DNA of 64,000 nt from Alphaproteobacteria bacterium (GCA_009929265.1 SAAU01000008.1:1-64000); one strand, 5' to 3'. Positions 45,562-54,900 are shown, counted from the stretch's first letter. Program-made: numbers and translations. The notes: generated by a model from the letters alone, not told the origin.

Positions 45562-47289
45562 TTAGTGTTTCTCTTTTTCTTTTATCACATAAGCCGCTTC
45601 AATGTAAGGGGGTTTTTCAAGTTCTGATTGAGGACTTACTCCCAAATAGGGTGCTATTTTTTGAATAATTTCCCCGGCGCACGGAACAGCGTTCCACCCC
45701 GAAGTATTATACCAAAAGGTTTCGGCACTTTTCTTTGGATTTTCAAGCATAACCATCAGCGCATATTTGGGGGAGTTCATAGGAAAGGCGGCAATAAAAG
45801 ACGTCCGAAGAGAGCCAGAAATATAACGCCCGCGTTCGTCTTGCATTTCGGCAGAACCCGTTTTTCCTCCAATAAGATACCCTTTTACATTTGCATTTTT
45901 CCCTGATCCAATATCAGAAACGGCCCGCATCATATAATGGATTTCTTCTGACATTTTAGGCGATAAAATTCGTCTTAAAGGTTTATTTTTATTCCCGCCT
46001 AATAAAAAGGTTGGCGCTCGATAAAGCCCGCCATTTACAAGGGCACTCAGCCCACTCATAATATGAAGCGGAGAAGTAGACATCCCATAGCCATAGGAAA
46101 TGGTGGCGGTGTTAATGTCTCGCCAAACTTTGGGATACATAGGATGGGCTTTTTCTGGAAGCTCAATATCTAAAGGCTCTAAGAAGCCTAAATCGGTTAA
46201 AAATTCTTTTTGATTTTCTGTGCCTGCCATTAAAGCAATTTTGGAGGAGCCAATATTGGAAGAATAAATCAGAACCTCTGGCACCTTAAGCATTCTATTT
46301 TTGGCGTGATAGTCCGAAATATAATAATGCGCCATCTTAAAGGGTTTTGTGGCATCAATTTCATCATCCGGTGTAATCTTTCCTGTTTTAAGCCCTAGGG
46401 CTACACTAAACACTTTCATAATGGATCCAAACTCATACACCCCAAGGGACGCTTTGTTGAAAAAGGCATCTTTTGACGGAATTTCGAATGTGTTGGGATT
46501 GTAATCGGGGAGGGAGACAAGCGCCAAAACCTCTTGTGTATCTACATTCATCACAACAGAGAGCCCGCCGGTTGCCTCAAACTTTTCAATATATTTTAAA
46601 AGCGTTTCGCGAACCATATCTTGAACATTTACATCAACGGAAAGTTGGACGTTTTTGTGATGGATTTTAAGGTCGCGGTTAAAAGCCTTTTCAATACCAG
46701 AAAGGCCGTTGTTGTCTACATCTGTTAATCCCAAAATATGACTAAAAAGCTCATTTTGAGGATAGATTCGTTTTTCGCGCGTGGAAAAATTTAAAGAGGG
46801 AAACCCTAAATGATTAACGGCATATTGTTCTGTGGGAGTGAGATTCCTTTTTAAATAGGTAAATCGTGATTTTGATTTTATCTTTTTATAGGTTTTCTCG
46901 AAATCTAAATCAGGAAAAATCTCTAAAAGTTTTTGCGTTTCTGTTTGGGCATTTGAAACAAATTTTCCATCCACAAATAAATCAACAATAGGCAAATCGG
47001 TGGCCAAAATAACCCCGTTTCGGTCCAAAATATTTCCCCGTTGCATCATAAAAGCAGGAGGCTCTTTTGTGATGAGAATAGGCTTTTTTTTAATGACAGT
47101 CAGATAAAAAAGGCGTGAAATTAAGATGAAAAACGCCAAAGAAAATGCAAAAATAAGGAAGCTGAGCCGCCATTGTCCGACAGAGGTTGAAGCAATGGTT
47201 TTTTTATCCAAAGAGGTGTATCGATTTTTTGAATTAAAGGGGATTTCTTGCCCAACGGGATAAAAAACGTCTTTTTTGAACCACGTCAT
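45562..47289 (-). CDS. ftsI: Septal transpeptidase FtsI (PBP3)
   Basis: FtsI crosslinks septal peptidoglycan. The 575-residue class B PBP has a membrane helix at about residues 40-66, a dimerisation domain containing MQRGNILDRNGVILA, and the transpeptidase motifs SIMK (active Ser289), SSN (343-345) and KTG (476-478). It overlaps ftsL by four bases. Confidence 0.95.
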   Translation of the reverse strand: MTWFKKDVFYPVGQEIPFNSKNRYTSLDKKTIASTSVGQWRLSFLIFAFSLAFFILISRLFYLTVIKKKPILITKEPPAFMMQRGNILDRNGVILATDLPIVDLFVDGKFVSNAQTETQKLLEIFPDLDFEKTYKKIKSKSRFTYLKRNLTPTEQYAVNHLGFPSLNFSTREKRIYPQNELFSHILGLTDVDNNGLSGIEKAFNRDLKIHHKNVQLSVDVNVQDMVRETLLKYIEKFEATGGLSVVMNVDTQEVLALVSLPDYNPNTFEIPSKDAFFNKASLGVYEFGSIMKVFSVALGLKTGKITPDDEIDATKPFKMAHYYISDYHAKNRMLKVPEVLIYSSNIGSSKIALMAGTENQKEFLTDLGFLEPLDIELPEKAHPMYPKVWRDINTATISYGYGMSTSPLHIMSGLSALVNGGLYRAPTFLLGGNKNKPLRRILSPKMSEEIHYMMRAVSDIGSGKNANVKGYLIGGKTGSAEMQDERGRYISGSLRTSFIAAFPMNSPKYALMVMLENPKKSAETFWYNTSGWNAVPCAGEIIQKIAPYLGVSPQSELEKPPYIEAAYVIKEKEKH

Positions 47290-47618
47290 TCATCCTCCTT
47301 CTTAAGTGTTTTAAAGGAGGCCAAGGTAAATGGCGAAAACGGTTCGTCTTTTTTTAAGGAAAAAGAATAAAGTTGTTTGACAGAAGTTTCTTGCAAAGCC
47401 CCTACTTTTTCGCCTAAGAACTTTAAGCGCTCTGGAGAAGAAAGATAGCTTTTTTCCGCCTCAAGCACGTGAATCTCTTCTTTCGTTTGAAAGATTTTTC
47501 TTTGCAAAAGAAGATGCTCTGTTTCCAAAGATTTAACTTCCCCTTTCAAGACATACATCCCAATAGAGGAAATAAAAGCCACAAAAGAAAGGACTAAATT
47601 GATAGTTAATTTATTCAT
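47286..47618 (-). CDS. ftsL: Cell division protein FtsL
   Basis: The 110-residue product has one membrane helix (INLVLSFVAFISSIGMYVL) followed by a coiled-coil (LETEHLLLQRKIFQTKEEIHVLEAE) and an SPERLKFLGEK region, the pattern of FtsL. FtsL is poorly conserved, so the call rests on pattern plus its place between rsmH and ftsI. The ATG at 47618 is preceded by AAAGGAGG inside the end of rsmH. Confidence 0.88.
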   Translation of the reverse strand: MNKLTINLVLSFVAFISSIGMYVLKGEVKSLETEHLLLQRKIFQTKEEIHVLEAEKSYLSSPERLKFLGEKVGALQETSVKQLYSFSLKKDEPFSPFTLASFKTLKKEDE

Positions 47619-48546
47619 CCCCCCTCCTTTCTGCAACGCGTAATTTTGCAGAGTGTGAGCGAGAGTTTGAAGAAAGTTCTTCGGCTCCAGGCAAGATAGG
47701 TTTCTTGTTAATAAGGCGTAAAAAAGCCTGTTTTTTTTCTTTCAAAGGTAAATAACGTGAAGTTGCCTCATATTCTCTTGAATTTTTGACCATAAAGGTT
47801 TTGACGATTCTATCTTCCAAAGAATGGAATGACACCACACAAAGACGCCCATTTGGTTTTAAAGCCTCAAGAGAACTAGAAAGTAAAGTCTCTAAATCTT
47901 GAAGTTCTTTATTGACATAAATGCGAAGGGCTTGAAAGGTTCGCGTGGCCGAATCGATTTCCTTCTTTTTTGGGCGAGGCATCACATGATGCACAATTTC
48001 GGCAAGTTCTAACGTTCTTGTAATTGGGGCTTTTTGTCGTGCTTTAACAATGGCAGAGGCGATTCGATAAGAGGCGCGTTCCTCCCCATAAAGATAAAGA
48101 ATATCGGCCAGTTCCTTTTCCTTCATTGTATTGACAACATCGGCGGCGCTTTGGCCTTCTTGGCTCATCCGCATATCTAAAGGGCCATCTTTTTTGAAGG
48201 AAAATCCTCTATCGGCTTGGTCGATTTGCATGGAGGAAACCCCCAAATCAACCACAATACCATCCACCTTTTCTAAGTTTTCTTGTTCTAGAACCGATAA
48301 AAGATTGGCAAAAGAATCTTGATGAAGAAAAAGCCTGTTTTCAAAAAGCTTTTGAATAAAAATGCCTCCTTTAATCGCGGAAGGATCTTTATCAATGGCA
48401 ATGACCTTGGCTTCAGGGTGCTTTTTTAAAAGAGCAGAAGTATATCCTCCAGCTCCAAATGTGCCGTCCACATAAACGCCCTTCTCATTGGTGACAAGGG
48501 ATTCTAAAACTTCATTTAACAGAACGGGAATGTGTAAAGAGGCCAT
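47611..48546 (-). CDS. rsmH: 16S rRNA m4C1402 methyltransferase
   Basis: RsmH (MraW) methylates N4 of C1402. The 311-residue product starts MASLHIPVLLNEVLESL and has YVDGTFGAGGYT, VIAIDKDPSAI, GIVVDLGVSSMQIDQADRGFSF, DMRM and a C-terminal CVVSFHSLEDRIVK. The position next to mraZ is nearly universal. Confidence 0.97.
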   Translation of the reverse strand: MASLHIPVLLNEVLESLVTNEKGVYVDGTFGAGGYTSALLKKHPEAKVIAIDKDPSAIKGGIFIQKLFENRLFLHQDSFANLLSVLEQENLEKVDGIVVDLGVSSMQIDQADRGFSFKKDGPLDMRMSQEGQSAADVVNTMKEKELADILYLYGEERASYRIASAIVKARQKAPITRTLELAEIVHHVMPRPKKKEIDSATRTFQALRIYVNKELQDLETLLSSSLEALKPNGRLCVVSFHSLEDRIVKTFMVKNSREYEATSRYLPLKEKKQAFLRLINKKPILPGAEELSSNSRSHSAKLRVAERRGDE

Positions 48547-48547
48547 G

Positions 48548-49027
48548 TCATTGCTCCTTTTTTCTTAAAGAAAAAACGGGCAGAGATGTTTTTTTAGATA
48601 AAGCCTTTTGACGGATAAGTTTGTTCTCTTTCTCATAAAGCTTTGGATTCCAAATTTGAAATGTTCGTCCTTTTCCAACAAAAGCCACTGTATCGGTTAA
48701 AGAGGCGTGTGAAATCAGTTTTTGGGAAAGCCCGATGCGTCCCGTGCTATCAAAAACAAAGGCATGGGCATCTGCATAAATTAAATCAGCCAAAGTTTCT
48801 TGCTCTTCTGAAAAAAGAGAAAGGGTGTCTTCAATGCCTTGTGCTAAATTTTCTAAAAGCAGGGAGGAACAACATTCAATGCACGGTTTGTTAAAGGATC
48901 GAAAGACCACAAGATCTGTTTCGGTCTTTTCAAAAGAGGATCGATAGGAAGCCGGAATACAAACCCGTCCTTTCGAATCGATTTTCCCAACAAGGGTATC
49001 AAAAAATAAAAGGCTTTTTTGTCCCAT
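48548..49027 (-). CDS. mraZ: Transcriptional regulator MraZ
   Basis: MraZ is an AbrB-like DNA-binding protein that represses its own dcw operon by binding phased repeats. The 159-residue product has two SpoVT/AbrB-like units with DxxxR motifs: DSKGRVCIPASYR near residue 17 and DSTGRIGLSQKLI near residue 95. It is first in the 16-gene run. Repeats upstream fit its known type of operator. Confidence 0.95.
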   Translation of the reverse strand: MGQKSLLFFDTLVGKIDSKGRVCIPASYRSSFEKTETDLVVFRSFNKPCIECCSSLLLENLAQGIEDTLSLFSEEQETLADLIYADAHAFVFDSTGRIGLSQKLISHASLTDTVAFVGKGRTFQIWNPKLYEKENKLIRQKALSKKTSLPVFSLRKKEQ

Positions 49028-49053
49028 CTTTTCCCTCTTTAAATGTCATACTA

Positions 49054-49088
49054 TGGTCTCTTATGGGATAGCATGGAATAAAATGGGC
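49054..49088 (-). promoter_or_regulatory. Putative MraZ operator: phased TGGNN repeats
   Basis: On the plus strand TGGTC, TGGGA, TGGAA and TGGGC start at 49054, 49064, 49074 and 49084, exactly 10 bases apart. A further TGGAA lies at 49104. MraZ is known in E. coli to bind several TGGGN repeats separated by 5 bases (10-base period). The repeats lie over the mraZ promoter. Their strand relative to known sites is not checked. Confidence 0.65.
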
Positions 49089-49093
49089 GTCAA
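49065..49093 (-). promoter_or_regulatory. mraZ promoter
   Basis: On the minus strand TTGACG (49093-49088) is followed after 17 bases by TATCCC (49070-49065). TGC directly precedes the -10, as in an extended -10 element. It overlaps the MraZ repeats. Confidence 0.55.
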
Positions 49094-49330
49094 GGAATTT
49101 TGTTGGAAAGTCTTTAAAAATAAAGAGAGAAGATAACCTTTTGTTTTATAAAGATATTTTTATATTAAAAAAATGAAAAAGTTAAGTCTATTTTTTCAAA
49201 AAATATATATTTTTATAGAGGGTTTCCCCCTTGAAAAAGGGAATTAAAATCCCTATTTAAAAAGACGAGAAAATAACGTATTGTTTTATCAAGAAAATGA
49301 CGAAAGAGTAAATAAAATTAAGGAGAGAAA
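49089..49330. other. Divergent region between mraZ and the Bax-inhibitor gene
   Basis: No gene is seen. It is strongly AT-rich around 49130-49215 and contains the promoter for the plus-strand gene (listed separately). Confidence 0.4.
49231..49259 (+). promoter_or_regulatory. Promoter for the Bax-inhibitor-1 family gene
   Basis: TTGAAA (49231-49236) and TATTTA (49254-49259) are separated by 17 bases, about 70 bases before the start codon. Confidence 0.5.
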
Positions 49331-50041
49331 ATGACTAAAATTTTATTCAACCAATTTGTAGAGCAAAAAAGCGTTGATGTTGGACTAAAAACTTATATGC
49401 AAAAAGTATATGGCTATATGTCAGGGGGATTATTATTGACCTCTTTAACAGCGTATTTAGGAACCCTTCCGTTCTTTTTTAAGCTGTTTTTTAGAGTTTC
49501 TAGCAACAGTATTTCGTATTCGTTTTTGGGGTGGATTGCTTTACTTGCGCCCCTTTTTATTCTTTTCCCCTTTAACGCAGCGGTGATGAAAAACGATGGG
49601 CCAAAGGCTAAAAAGCTTTTTTGGATTTTTTCAGGATTGATGGGAATTTCCTTTTCAAGTGTTTTTATGTTTTTTCCAGCAGCCAATATTATTCAAGCTC
49701 TTTTAATCACAGGCGGTATGTTTGCGGGGATGAGCCTTTATGGCTATACAACAGGGCGTGATTTAACGTCTATGGGATCTTTTATGACAATGGGGTTGTT
49801 TGGGGTGATTTTGGCAAGTCTCGTTAATCTTTTCTTACAAAGTGCGGCCTTAAATTACGGATTGTCGTATTTGATTGTCTTTATTTTCTTAGGGCTCACC
49901 GCTTTTGATACGCAAAAGATTCGTTCCTACTATACACGAGCAGGGGGAAATGAAGCGTTGGCCGTTTTTGGGGCGTTAGCACTTTACTTGGACTTTATCA
50001 ATATTTTCCGCGCTATTCTCTTCCTTACCGATAGACGATAG
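49331..50041 (+). CDS. Bax inhibitor-1/YccA family membrane protein
   Basis: The 236-residue protein has about seven hydrophobic helices. It carries the family features LKTYMQKVYGYMSGGLLLTSLTAYLG near the N-terminus, GYTTGRDLTSMGSFMTMGLFGVI in the middle, and LTAFDTQKIRSYY and ALALYLDFINIFRAIL near the C-terminus. Bacterial members such as YccA interact with FtsH; BsYetJ is a pH-dependent calcium leak channel. The exact role here is unknown. AAGGAGAGA precedes the ATG. Confidence 0.93.
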   Translation: MTKILFNQFVEQKSVDVGLKTYMQKVYGYMSGGLLLTSLTAYLGTLPFFFKLFFRVSSNSISYSFLGWIALLAPLFILFPFNAAVMKNDGPKAKKLFWIFSGLMGISFSSVFMFFPAANIIQALLITGGMFAGMSLYGYTTGRDLTSMGSFMTMGLFGVILASLVNLFLQSAALNYGLSYLIVFIFLGLTAFDTQKIRSYYTRAGGNEALAVFGALALYLDFINIFRAILFLTDRR

Positions 50042-50069
50042 CTTTTCATATCCCCTCCAAAGAGTTGGG

Positions 50070-50936
50070 TTAGAGCTTGAAACTTGAAAGGTCGTCAAGA
50101 AAAGAGGTACGCGCTTCTTCCTCGGTTTTTGGAAGGAGGCGCGCTGATCCTTTGGTTTCAAAAACCTCTGTAGGATAGGATAGCAAGGTTGCCGTTTTTG
50201 TTTGTTCAAATTTTGGGGGATAAAACATGGGCAAGAAAGACGTCATAACTATTTTTTTTGAAAAAAGAAGGGGGGCTGCCTTTTGATACGGGGTGAAGGC
50301 GATCCTTTCTATCCTTTGATAAATATGACGGACAAAGGCTTGCTCGACTTTCTCTTGGAAAAAAGGGATATGGCGTTCCCTTGGAGAATAGGAAAAAGCG
50401 TAAAGGCATGCTTGATTAAGGGGGGTGAGCTCCTCTTTCATTTCGTAGGTATAGCCAAAATCCATTCGAAAAAGGGTGTTTTTTGGGCTTAAAGCTTGAA
50501 TCCGATAGCCTAAGAACTTAAAAAACTCATCAATAAAAGCAAGGGCTCGTTCTTCTTTTGACCTATCTTCATCAGGGATGAATTTAAAATGAACAAGTTG
50601 GGCGATCTGTTTTTGTACATCCTCTTCCAAAAGAAAATCATAAGCAAAAGCATCTTTTTCGCCAAAGATAAAGGGACAAACGACTCTTTTTTCTGTTGGA
50701 TTTTTCAAAAGCTCTAAAGATAACAAAAGGAAGTTGGATCCGATTAGAACTTTATCTGTTGAATAGGTTTGAAGCGAAACCCCGTAAGGAAAAGTGTTTT
50801 TTAAGTCGCCCTTAAAAGGAATGGAATTTTCCTTCATCCCGTAAAATCGCCATAAAAGGGAGGAGGGCAAGGGAAAAACCTTTTTCAAATAGGCTTTTTG
50901 GCTTTTTTTCAAAGAAAAAAGAGAGCGTGGAATCAT
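50070..50936 (-). CDS. Unrecognised 288-residue protein
   Basis: I do not recognise a family. There is no signal peptide or clear membrane helix. The protein is rich in aromatic residues (F, Y) and lysine. FEQTKTATLLSYPTEVFETKG and EEEARTSFLDDLSSFKL form a charged C-terminal region. Its ATG overlaps the stop of the upstream gene by four bases (ATGA), so the two are coupled. The pair lies between the Bax-inhibitor gene and rpoH, divergent from rpoH. Confidence 0.75.
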   Translation of the reverse strand: MIPRSLFSLKKSQKAYLKKVFPLPSSLLWRFYGMKENSIPFKGDLKNTFPYGVSLQTYSTDKVLIGSNFLLLSLELLKNPTEKRVVCPFIFGEKDAFAYDFLLEEDVQKQIAQLVHFKFIPDEDRSKEERALAFIDEFFKFLGYRIQALSPKNTLFRMDFGYTYEMKEELTPLNQACLYAFSYSPRERHIPFFQEKVEQAFVRHIYQRIERIAFTPYQKAAPLLFSKKIVMTSFLPMFYPPKFEQTKTATLLSYPTEVFETKGSARLLPKTEEEARTSFLDDLSSFKL

Positions 50937-51547
50937 TTTTGCACCTCTTTTAACGTGTCTTTCAAAAATTGGGTGAATTCTTTTTCAGAGCCAAAGGCTT
51001 CAATACATCCTTGTCTAACGTTTTTGATAAGATTTTGAGTGGGTTCGGCTTCTAAAGGCATTTTGCCATAAAAACTTTCAAAGGGTTCCTTTAGAAATGG
51101 CAGGTTGCTGTCGTTCAAGTCTTGCCCTAGGTCAAGACTTAAGGTTTGCTTGAAAAAGAGGCTTAAAACCGTTGTAAAGGGGAAGACGACCCCTGCAAAA
51201 TAGTCAGCAGAAAAGTAGGCCTTTGCGACCTTTTCCCAAAGCTCTTTTGGAAAATGCCCCGCGTTATCAGGCAAAAAGACAAGGCTAAACGGCGTCATAG
51301 AGGCCGCATCCATTAGCTTTAAGCTTTCAAAGGTTTGCTCCGGGTCAATTTCAAGAAAAAGCGTCTTTTTATCCATGGAAAGGCCAATTAACACATCCAA
51401 AATATCGGTTTCGAGTTCTCCTCTTTTATCAAAACGAGCTTTAAAAGAGGCCTGAAGTAGTGCTTTATTTCCAAAAGTTTGCGGAATATCTACGTCAATG
51501 TGGTAAGCCTTTTGCTCGGATAAAGCATTTACTTGTGACCATTTCAT
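50933..51547 (-). CDS. Unrecognised 204-residue protein
   Basis: I choose the ATG giving MKWSQVNALSEQKAYHID, with AAGGA upstream, over a TTG six codons earlier. The sequence looks globular and cytoplasmic, with an N-terminal part rich in short strands and a helical C-terminal end. I recognise no motif. It overlaps the next gene by four bases. The start is 48 bases from the rpoH -35 box on the opposite strand, so the two may share regulation. Confidence 0.75.
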   Translation of the reverse strand: MKWSQVNALSEQKAYHIDVDIPQTFGNKALLQASFKARFDKRGELETDILDVLIGLSMDKKTLFLEIDPEQTFESLKLMDAASMTPFSLVFLPDNAGHFPKELWEKVAKAYFSADYFAGVVFPFTTVLSLFFKQTLSLDLGQDLNDSNLPFLKEPFESFYGKMPLEAEPTQNLIKNVRQGCIEAFGSEKEFTQFLKDTLKEVQK

Positions 51548-51594
51548 TTGTTTGTCCTTTTTCAAAAAGTTTATTTCAAAATAGAATAAATTGA

Positions 51595-51622
51595 TTGACA
51601 GCTCAAGTTATTTTGTTAAAAT
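51595..51622 (+). promoter_or_regulatory. rpoH promoter
   Basis: TTGACA (51595-51600) and TAAAAT (51617-51622) are 16 bases apart, giving a leader of about 58 bases. GTTGGC and GCCGAC (51630-51635 and 51650-51655) in the leader can pair. Confidence 0.7.
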
Positions 51623-51686
51623 ATCATCTGTTGGCGCTTTGAAAAGAGGCCGACAAACTATATCGCTTATGAAAGGGTATAAAAAA

Positions 51687-52553
51687 ATGACAACGAATGC
51701 ATTAGTATTTCCAAAAGGTTCAAATTCATTAACATCGTATTATCAACAAATCTCTCGTTTTCCTATTTTGGAGGAAAAGGAAGAATATATGTTGGCAAAA
51801 CGGTATATTGATTATGGGGATTTAAAAGCGGCTCATAAGTTGACAACGTCTTATTTACGTTTGGCTTTTAAGGTTGCTATGTCTTACCGTCATTATGGAC
51901 TTCCAGTTAAGGATTTAATTTCAGAGGCCAATATTGGCTTGATGAAAGCGGTTAAAAAATTTGATCCAGAAAAAGGCAATCGTCTTTCAACGTATGCTGT
52001 TTGGTGGATTCGAGCTGCTATTTCGGAATTTATCTTAAAGACATGGTCTTTGGTTAAAATCGGAACGGTGGCAACACAAAAAAGGCTTTTTTATAATCTT
52101 CATAAAATTAAAGCAAAATTAGGCCTTTATGATGCAACCTCTTTGGATGATGAAAATGTAGGTAAAATTGCCGATATACTTCAAGTTTCCGAAAAGGAAG
52201 TTAAAGATATGGATGCCCGCTTAGGACGGGATTTATCCTTAAATGCTCCTGTTTCAGATGAGCAAGAGACTGAGCAACAAAATCTACTTGTTGATGAAAC
52301 ACAGGATTTTGAAAGCCGTTTAGCGGAAAATGAGGAAGAATCCTTACGCAAAAAAGCACTTTATAAAGCCATTGAAACGCTTTCTGATAGAGAGCAAGAA
52401 ATTATCAAAGCCCGTTATTTACAAGAGCCGAATCTAACCCTTGATGAACTCGGACAACAGTTTCATATTTCAAGAGAACGGGTGCGTCAGATTGAAGCGC
52501 GAGCCTATCAAAAGATTGCTGAAATTCTTAAAAAGCAAATCGTTCAAAATTAA
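51687..52553 (+). CDS. rpoH: Heat-shock sigma factor RpoH (sigma-32)
   Basis: RpoH directs polymerase to heat-shock promoters. I start at MTTNALVFPKGSNSLTSYY; the frame is open upstream, but those residues do not fit the family. The 288-residue product has region 2 (LIQEANIGL-type as LISEANIGLMKAVKKFDPEKG, then STYAVWWIRAAISEFILK). The RpoH box is QKRLFYNLHKIKAKLG. Region 4 has LTLDELGQQFHISRERVRQIEARA. The QKRLFYNL segment separates RpoH from other sigma-70 family members. Confidence 0.96.
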   Translation: MTTNALVFPKGSNSLTSYYQQISRFPILEEKEEYMLAKRYIDYGDLKAAHKLTTSYLRLAFKVAMSYRHYGLPVKDLISEANIGLMKAVKKFDPEKGNRLSTYAVWWIRAAISEFILKTWSLVKIGTVATQKRLFYNLHKIKAKLGLYDATSLDDENVGKIADILQVSEKEVKDMDARLGRDLSLNAPVSDEQETEQQNLLVDETQDFESRLAENEEESLRKKALYKAIETLSDREQEIIKARYLQEPNLTLDELGQQFHISRERVRQIEARAYQKIAEILKKQIVQN

Positions 52554-52569
52554 ATAAAAAAGTTAAAAG

Positions 52570-52607
52570 AAAAGGCCCTTTAACAGGAACGTTAAGGAGC
52601 CTTTTTT
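52570..52607 (+). terminator. Terminator between rpoH and lepA (convergent)
   Basis: A stem of about 15 pairs with two mismatches (AAAAGGC/GCCTTTT at the base) is followed by T residues on both strands, so it can end rpoH and lepA. Confidence 0.8.
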
Positions 52608-52629
52608 ATACTTAAAAAAGAAGATTGAG

Positions 52630-54432
52630 CTAATCGTCACTCATTTTAAGAGCCTTAATAAAAGCGTTTTGTGGAATTTCAACCCGCCCAAATTGACGCA
52701 TCTTTTTCTTGCCTTCCTTTTGCTTTTCAAGGAGCTTGCGTTTCCGCGTAATATCCCCGCCATAACATTTGGCCGTCACGTCTTTTCGATAGGCTGAAAT
52801 GGTTTCTCTGGCAATAACTTTTCCGCCAATAACGGCTTGAATAGGAATCTTGAATTGATGTCGAGGAATAAGGTCTTTTAGGCGTTCACAAATTTGGCGT
52901 CCCCGTCGTTCTGCTTGTGATTTATGTGCAAAAAAGGCCAAAGCGTCTACAGGTTCGGCATTGACCAAAATCCCGACACGCACCAAATCACTTTGCTCAT
53001 AGTCAAACATTGCATAGTCAAAACTAGCATATCCTTGAGAAATAGACTTTAACCTATCATAAAAATCAAAAACAATTTCACTTAAAGGCAATTTATATAC
53101 CGCCATAGCCCTTTTCCCAATATAGGTTAGGTTTTCTTGAATGCCGCGTCGCTCTGTGCACAGGGTCAAGATAGAGCCCAAATATTCATCAGGAGTGAGG
53201 ATGGTGGCTTTTACCCAAGGTTCCTCAATTTTTTCAATTTTCGAAATTTCTGGCATATCGGCAGGGTTATGAAGACTTAAAACCGTGCCGTTTGTTTGAT
53301 AAATTTTATAAATAACACTTGGAGCTGTTGTAATAAGGTCTAGGTTGAACTCTCTTTCTAAACGTTCTTCAATAATTTCCATATGAAGAAGCCCTAAAAA
53401 TCCGCACCGAAATCCTTGCCCTAAAGCCATAGATTTTTCTGGAAAAAATTCAAAAGAGGCGTCGTTTAATTGAAGCTTTTCAAGAGATTCCCTTAGAAGG
53501 GTGTATCCGCTGTTATCAAGAGGAAACATAGAGCAAAAAACAACAGGGACGGAGGGCTTAAAACCGTTTAACGCTTTTGACGCAGGATCTTTTAAGGTTG
53601 TAATCGTATCCCCGATTTTTGTTTCCCCAACGGTTTTAATGCCGGTAATGATATACCCAATTTCACCTGGGTAAAGAATGTCAACTTCCTTCATTTTTGG
53701 GGTGAAAATACCCACTTGTTCAATTTGATGGGAGGTGCCAGCTTTCATCATTTTAATGGAGGTGTATTTTTTTAAAACACCTTCTTTTATTCGAACAAGA
53801 ATAACAATGCCGAGGTAAGCGTCATACCAAGAGTCAATCAATAACGCCTTTAATGGGGCATTTTCATCGCCTTTAGGAGGGGGAAGCTTATGGACGATAG
53901 CTTCTAAAACGTCTTGAATACCAAGCCCTGTTTTGGCTGAGATATAAAGCGAGTCAGAAGCATCCAATCCGATAACTTCCTCAATTTGCTCTTTGACCTT
54001 TTCAGGTTCAGCGGCAGGCAAGTCAATTTTGTTTAAGACAGGTAAAATTTCATGATTTTCATCAATAGCCTTATAGACATTGGCAAGGGTTTGTGCTTCT
54101 ACCCCTTGAGAGGCATCAACCACCAACAAAGATCCTTCAACAGCTGCCAAAGATCGACTGACTTCATAGGAAAAATCGACGTGTCCCGGGGTGTCAATTA
54201 AATTCAAAGAATAAGTGACCCCGTCCAAGGCCTTATACATCAAATTAACTGTTTGCGATTTGATAGTAATGCCTCGTTCCCGTTCAATATCCATGGAATC
54301 AAGGTATTGACTTTTCATCTCGCGAGAAGAGACGGCTTGACAAGCTTCAATTAGCCTATCTGCCAAAGTTGATTTCCCGTGATCAATATGGGCAATAATT
54401 GAAAAGTTTCTAATTTTTGATTGGTCTTGCAT
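52630..54432 (-). CDS. lepA: Elongation factor 4 (LepA)
   Basis: LepA is a ribosome-associated GTPase thought to act in back-translocation or initiation fidelity. The 600-residue product has [16 protein letters not shown] (G1), [12 protein letters not shown] (G2), [16 protein letters not shown] (G3) and [11 protein letters not shown] (G4). The LepA-specific C-terminal domain has [21 protein letters not shown]. The length is normal. A monocistronic gene facing rpoH. Confidence 0.98.
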   Translation of the reverse strand: MQDQSKIRNFSIIAHIDHGKSTLADRLIEACQAVSSREMKSQYLDSMDIERERGITIKSQTVNLMYKALDGVTYSLNLIDTPGHVDFSYEVSRSLAAVEGSLLVVDASQGVEAQTLANVYKAIDENHEILPVLNKIDLPAAEPEKVKEQIEEVIGLDASDSLYISAKTGLGIQDVLEAIVHKLPPPKGDENAPLKALLIDSWYDAYLGIVILVRIKEGVLKKYTSIKMMKAGTSHQIEQVGIFTPKMKEVDILYPGEIGYIITGIKTVGETKIGDTITTLKDPASKALNGFKPSVPVVFCSMFPLDNSGYTLLRESLEKLQLNDASFEFFPEKSMALGQGFRCGFLGLLHMEIIEERLEREFNLDLITTAPSVIYKIYQTNGTVLSLHNPADMPEISKIEKIEEPWVKATILTPDEYLGSILTLCTERRGIQENLTYIGKRAMAVYKLPLSEIVFDFYDRLKSISQGYASFDYAMFDYEQSDLVRVGILVNAEPVDALAFFAHKSQAERRGRQICERLKDLIPRHQFKIPIQAVIGGKVIARETISAYRKDVTAKCYGGDITRKRKLLEKQKEGKKKMRQFGRVEIPQNAFIKALKMSDD

Positions 54433-54540
54433 TTAATCCTCTTTTAAAATTTCATACATTAAAGCGGATTTTGCCTTTTGAAGCAAGGTTTTTGTTTAAG
54501 AACGGAAAAAAAGAATAAAATAAAGATTTTCTAAAAAAGA

Positions 54541-54568
54541 TTGACTTTTCTTAAATTTTGTTTAAAAT
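54541..54568 (+). promoter_or_regulatory. Promoter for the small conserved gene
   Basis: TTGACT (54541-54546) and TAAAAT (54563-54568) are 16 bases apart, the same layout as the rpoH promoter. Confidence 0.6.
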
Positions 54569-54608
54569 TCCCTGTTAGATAAATGAAGATATTTAAGAAA
54601 GGTTTTTT

Positions 54609-54815
54609 ATGCCAAAAATTGATGTTCATGTTGGTGATTTTTTTAAGAAAGTCGACAATGTTGCTTCCAAATGGGAAGTTGAGAAGATTATTGAATATAC
54701 AGATATCCCAATTCATGTGCGTTTAAATGAACACGGGGGAAATAACCGAACAACAACGGTTTCAGTGACAACTTTGCAAGATGATAACTATTGGATTCGT
54801 CTTTCAAAAGAATAA
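54609..54815 (+). CDS. Small conserved protein (68 residues)
   Basis: The frame starts with ATG after GAAAGGTTTTTT. The sequence VDNVASKWEVEKIIEYTDIPIHVRLNEHG resembles small alphaproteobacterial proteins of unknown function that contain 'W.V..I......PxHVRL'. The function is unknown. It is monocistronic, with its own promoter and terminator. Confidence 0.75.
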   Translation: MPKIDVHVGDFFKKVDNVASKWEVEKIIEYTDIPIHVRLNEHGGNNRTTTVSVTTLQDDNYWIRLSKE

Positions 54816-54849
54816 TCCAACGAAAGCATCGTCTAAGAAATAACTATTT

Positions 54850-54888
54850 AAAAAACAGGCCTTAAAATTTTTAAGGCCTGTTTTTTTT
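54850..54888 (+). terminator. Bidirectional terminator
   Basis: AAAAAACAGGCCTTAA pairs with TTAAGGCCTGTTTTTT, and T runs lie on both sides. It serves the small + gene and cvpA on -. Confidence 0.9.
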
Positions 54889-54900
54889 GGAAAGGGTGTC

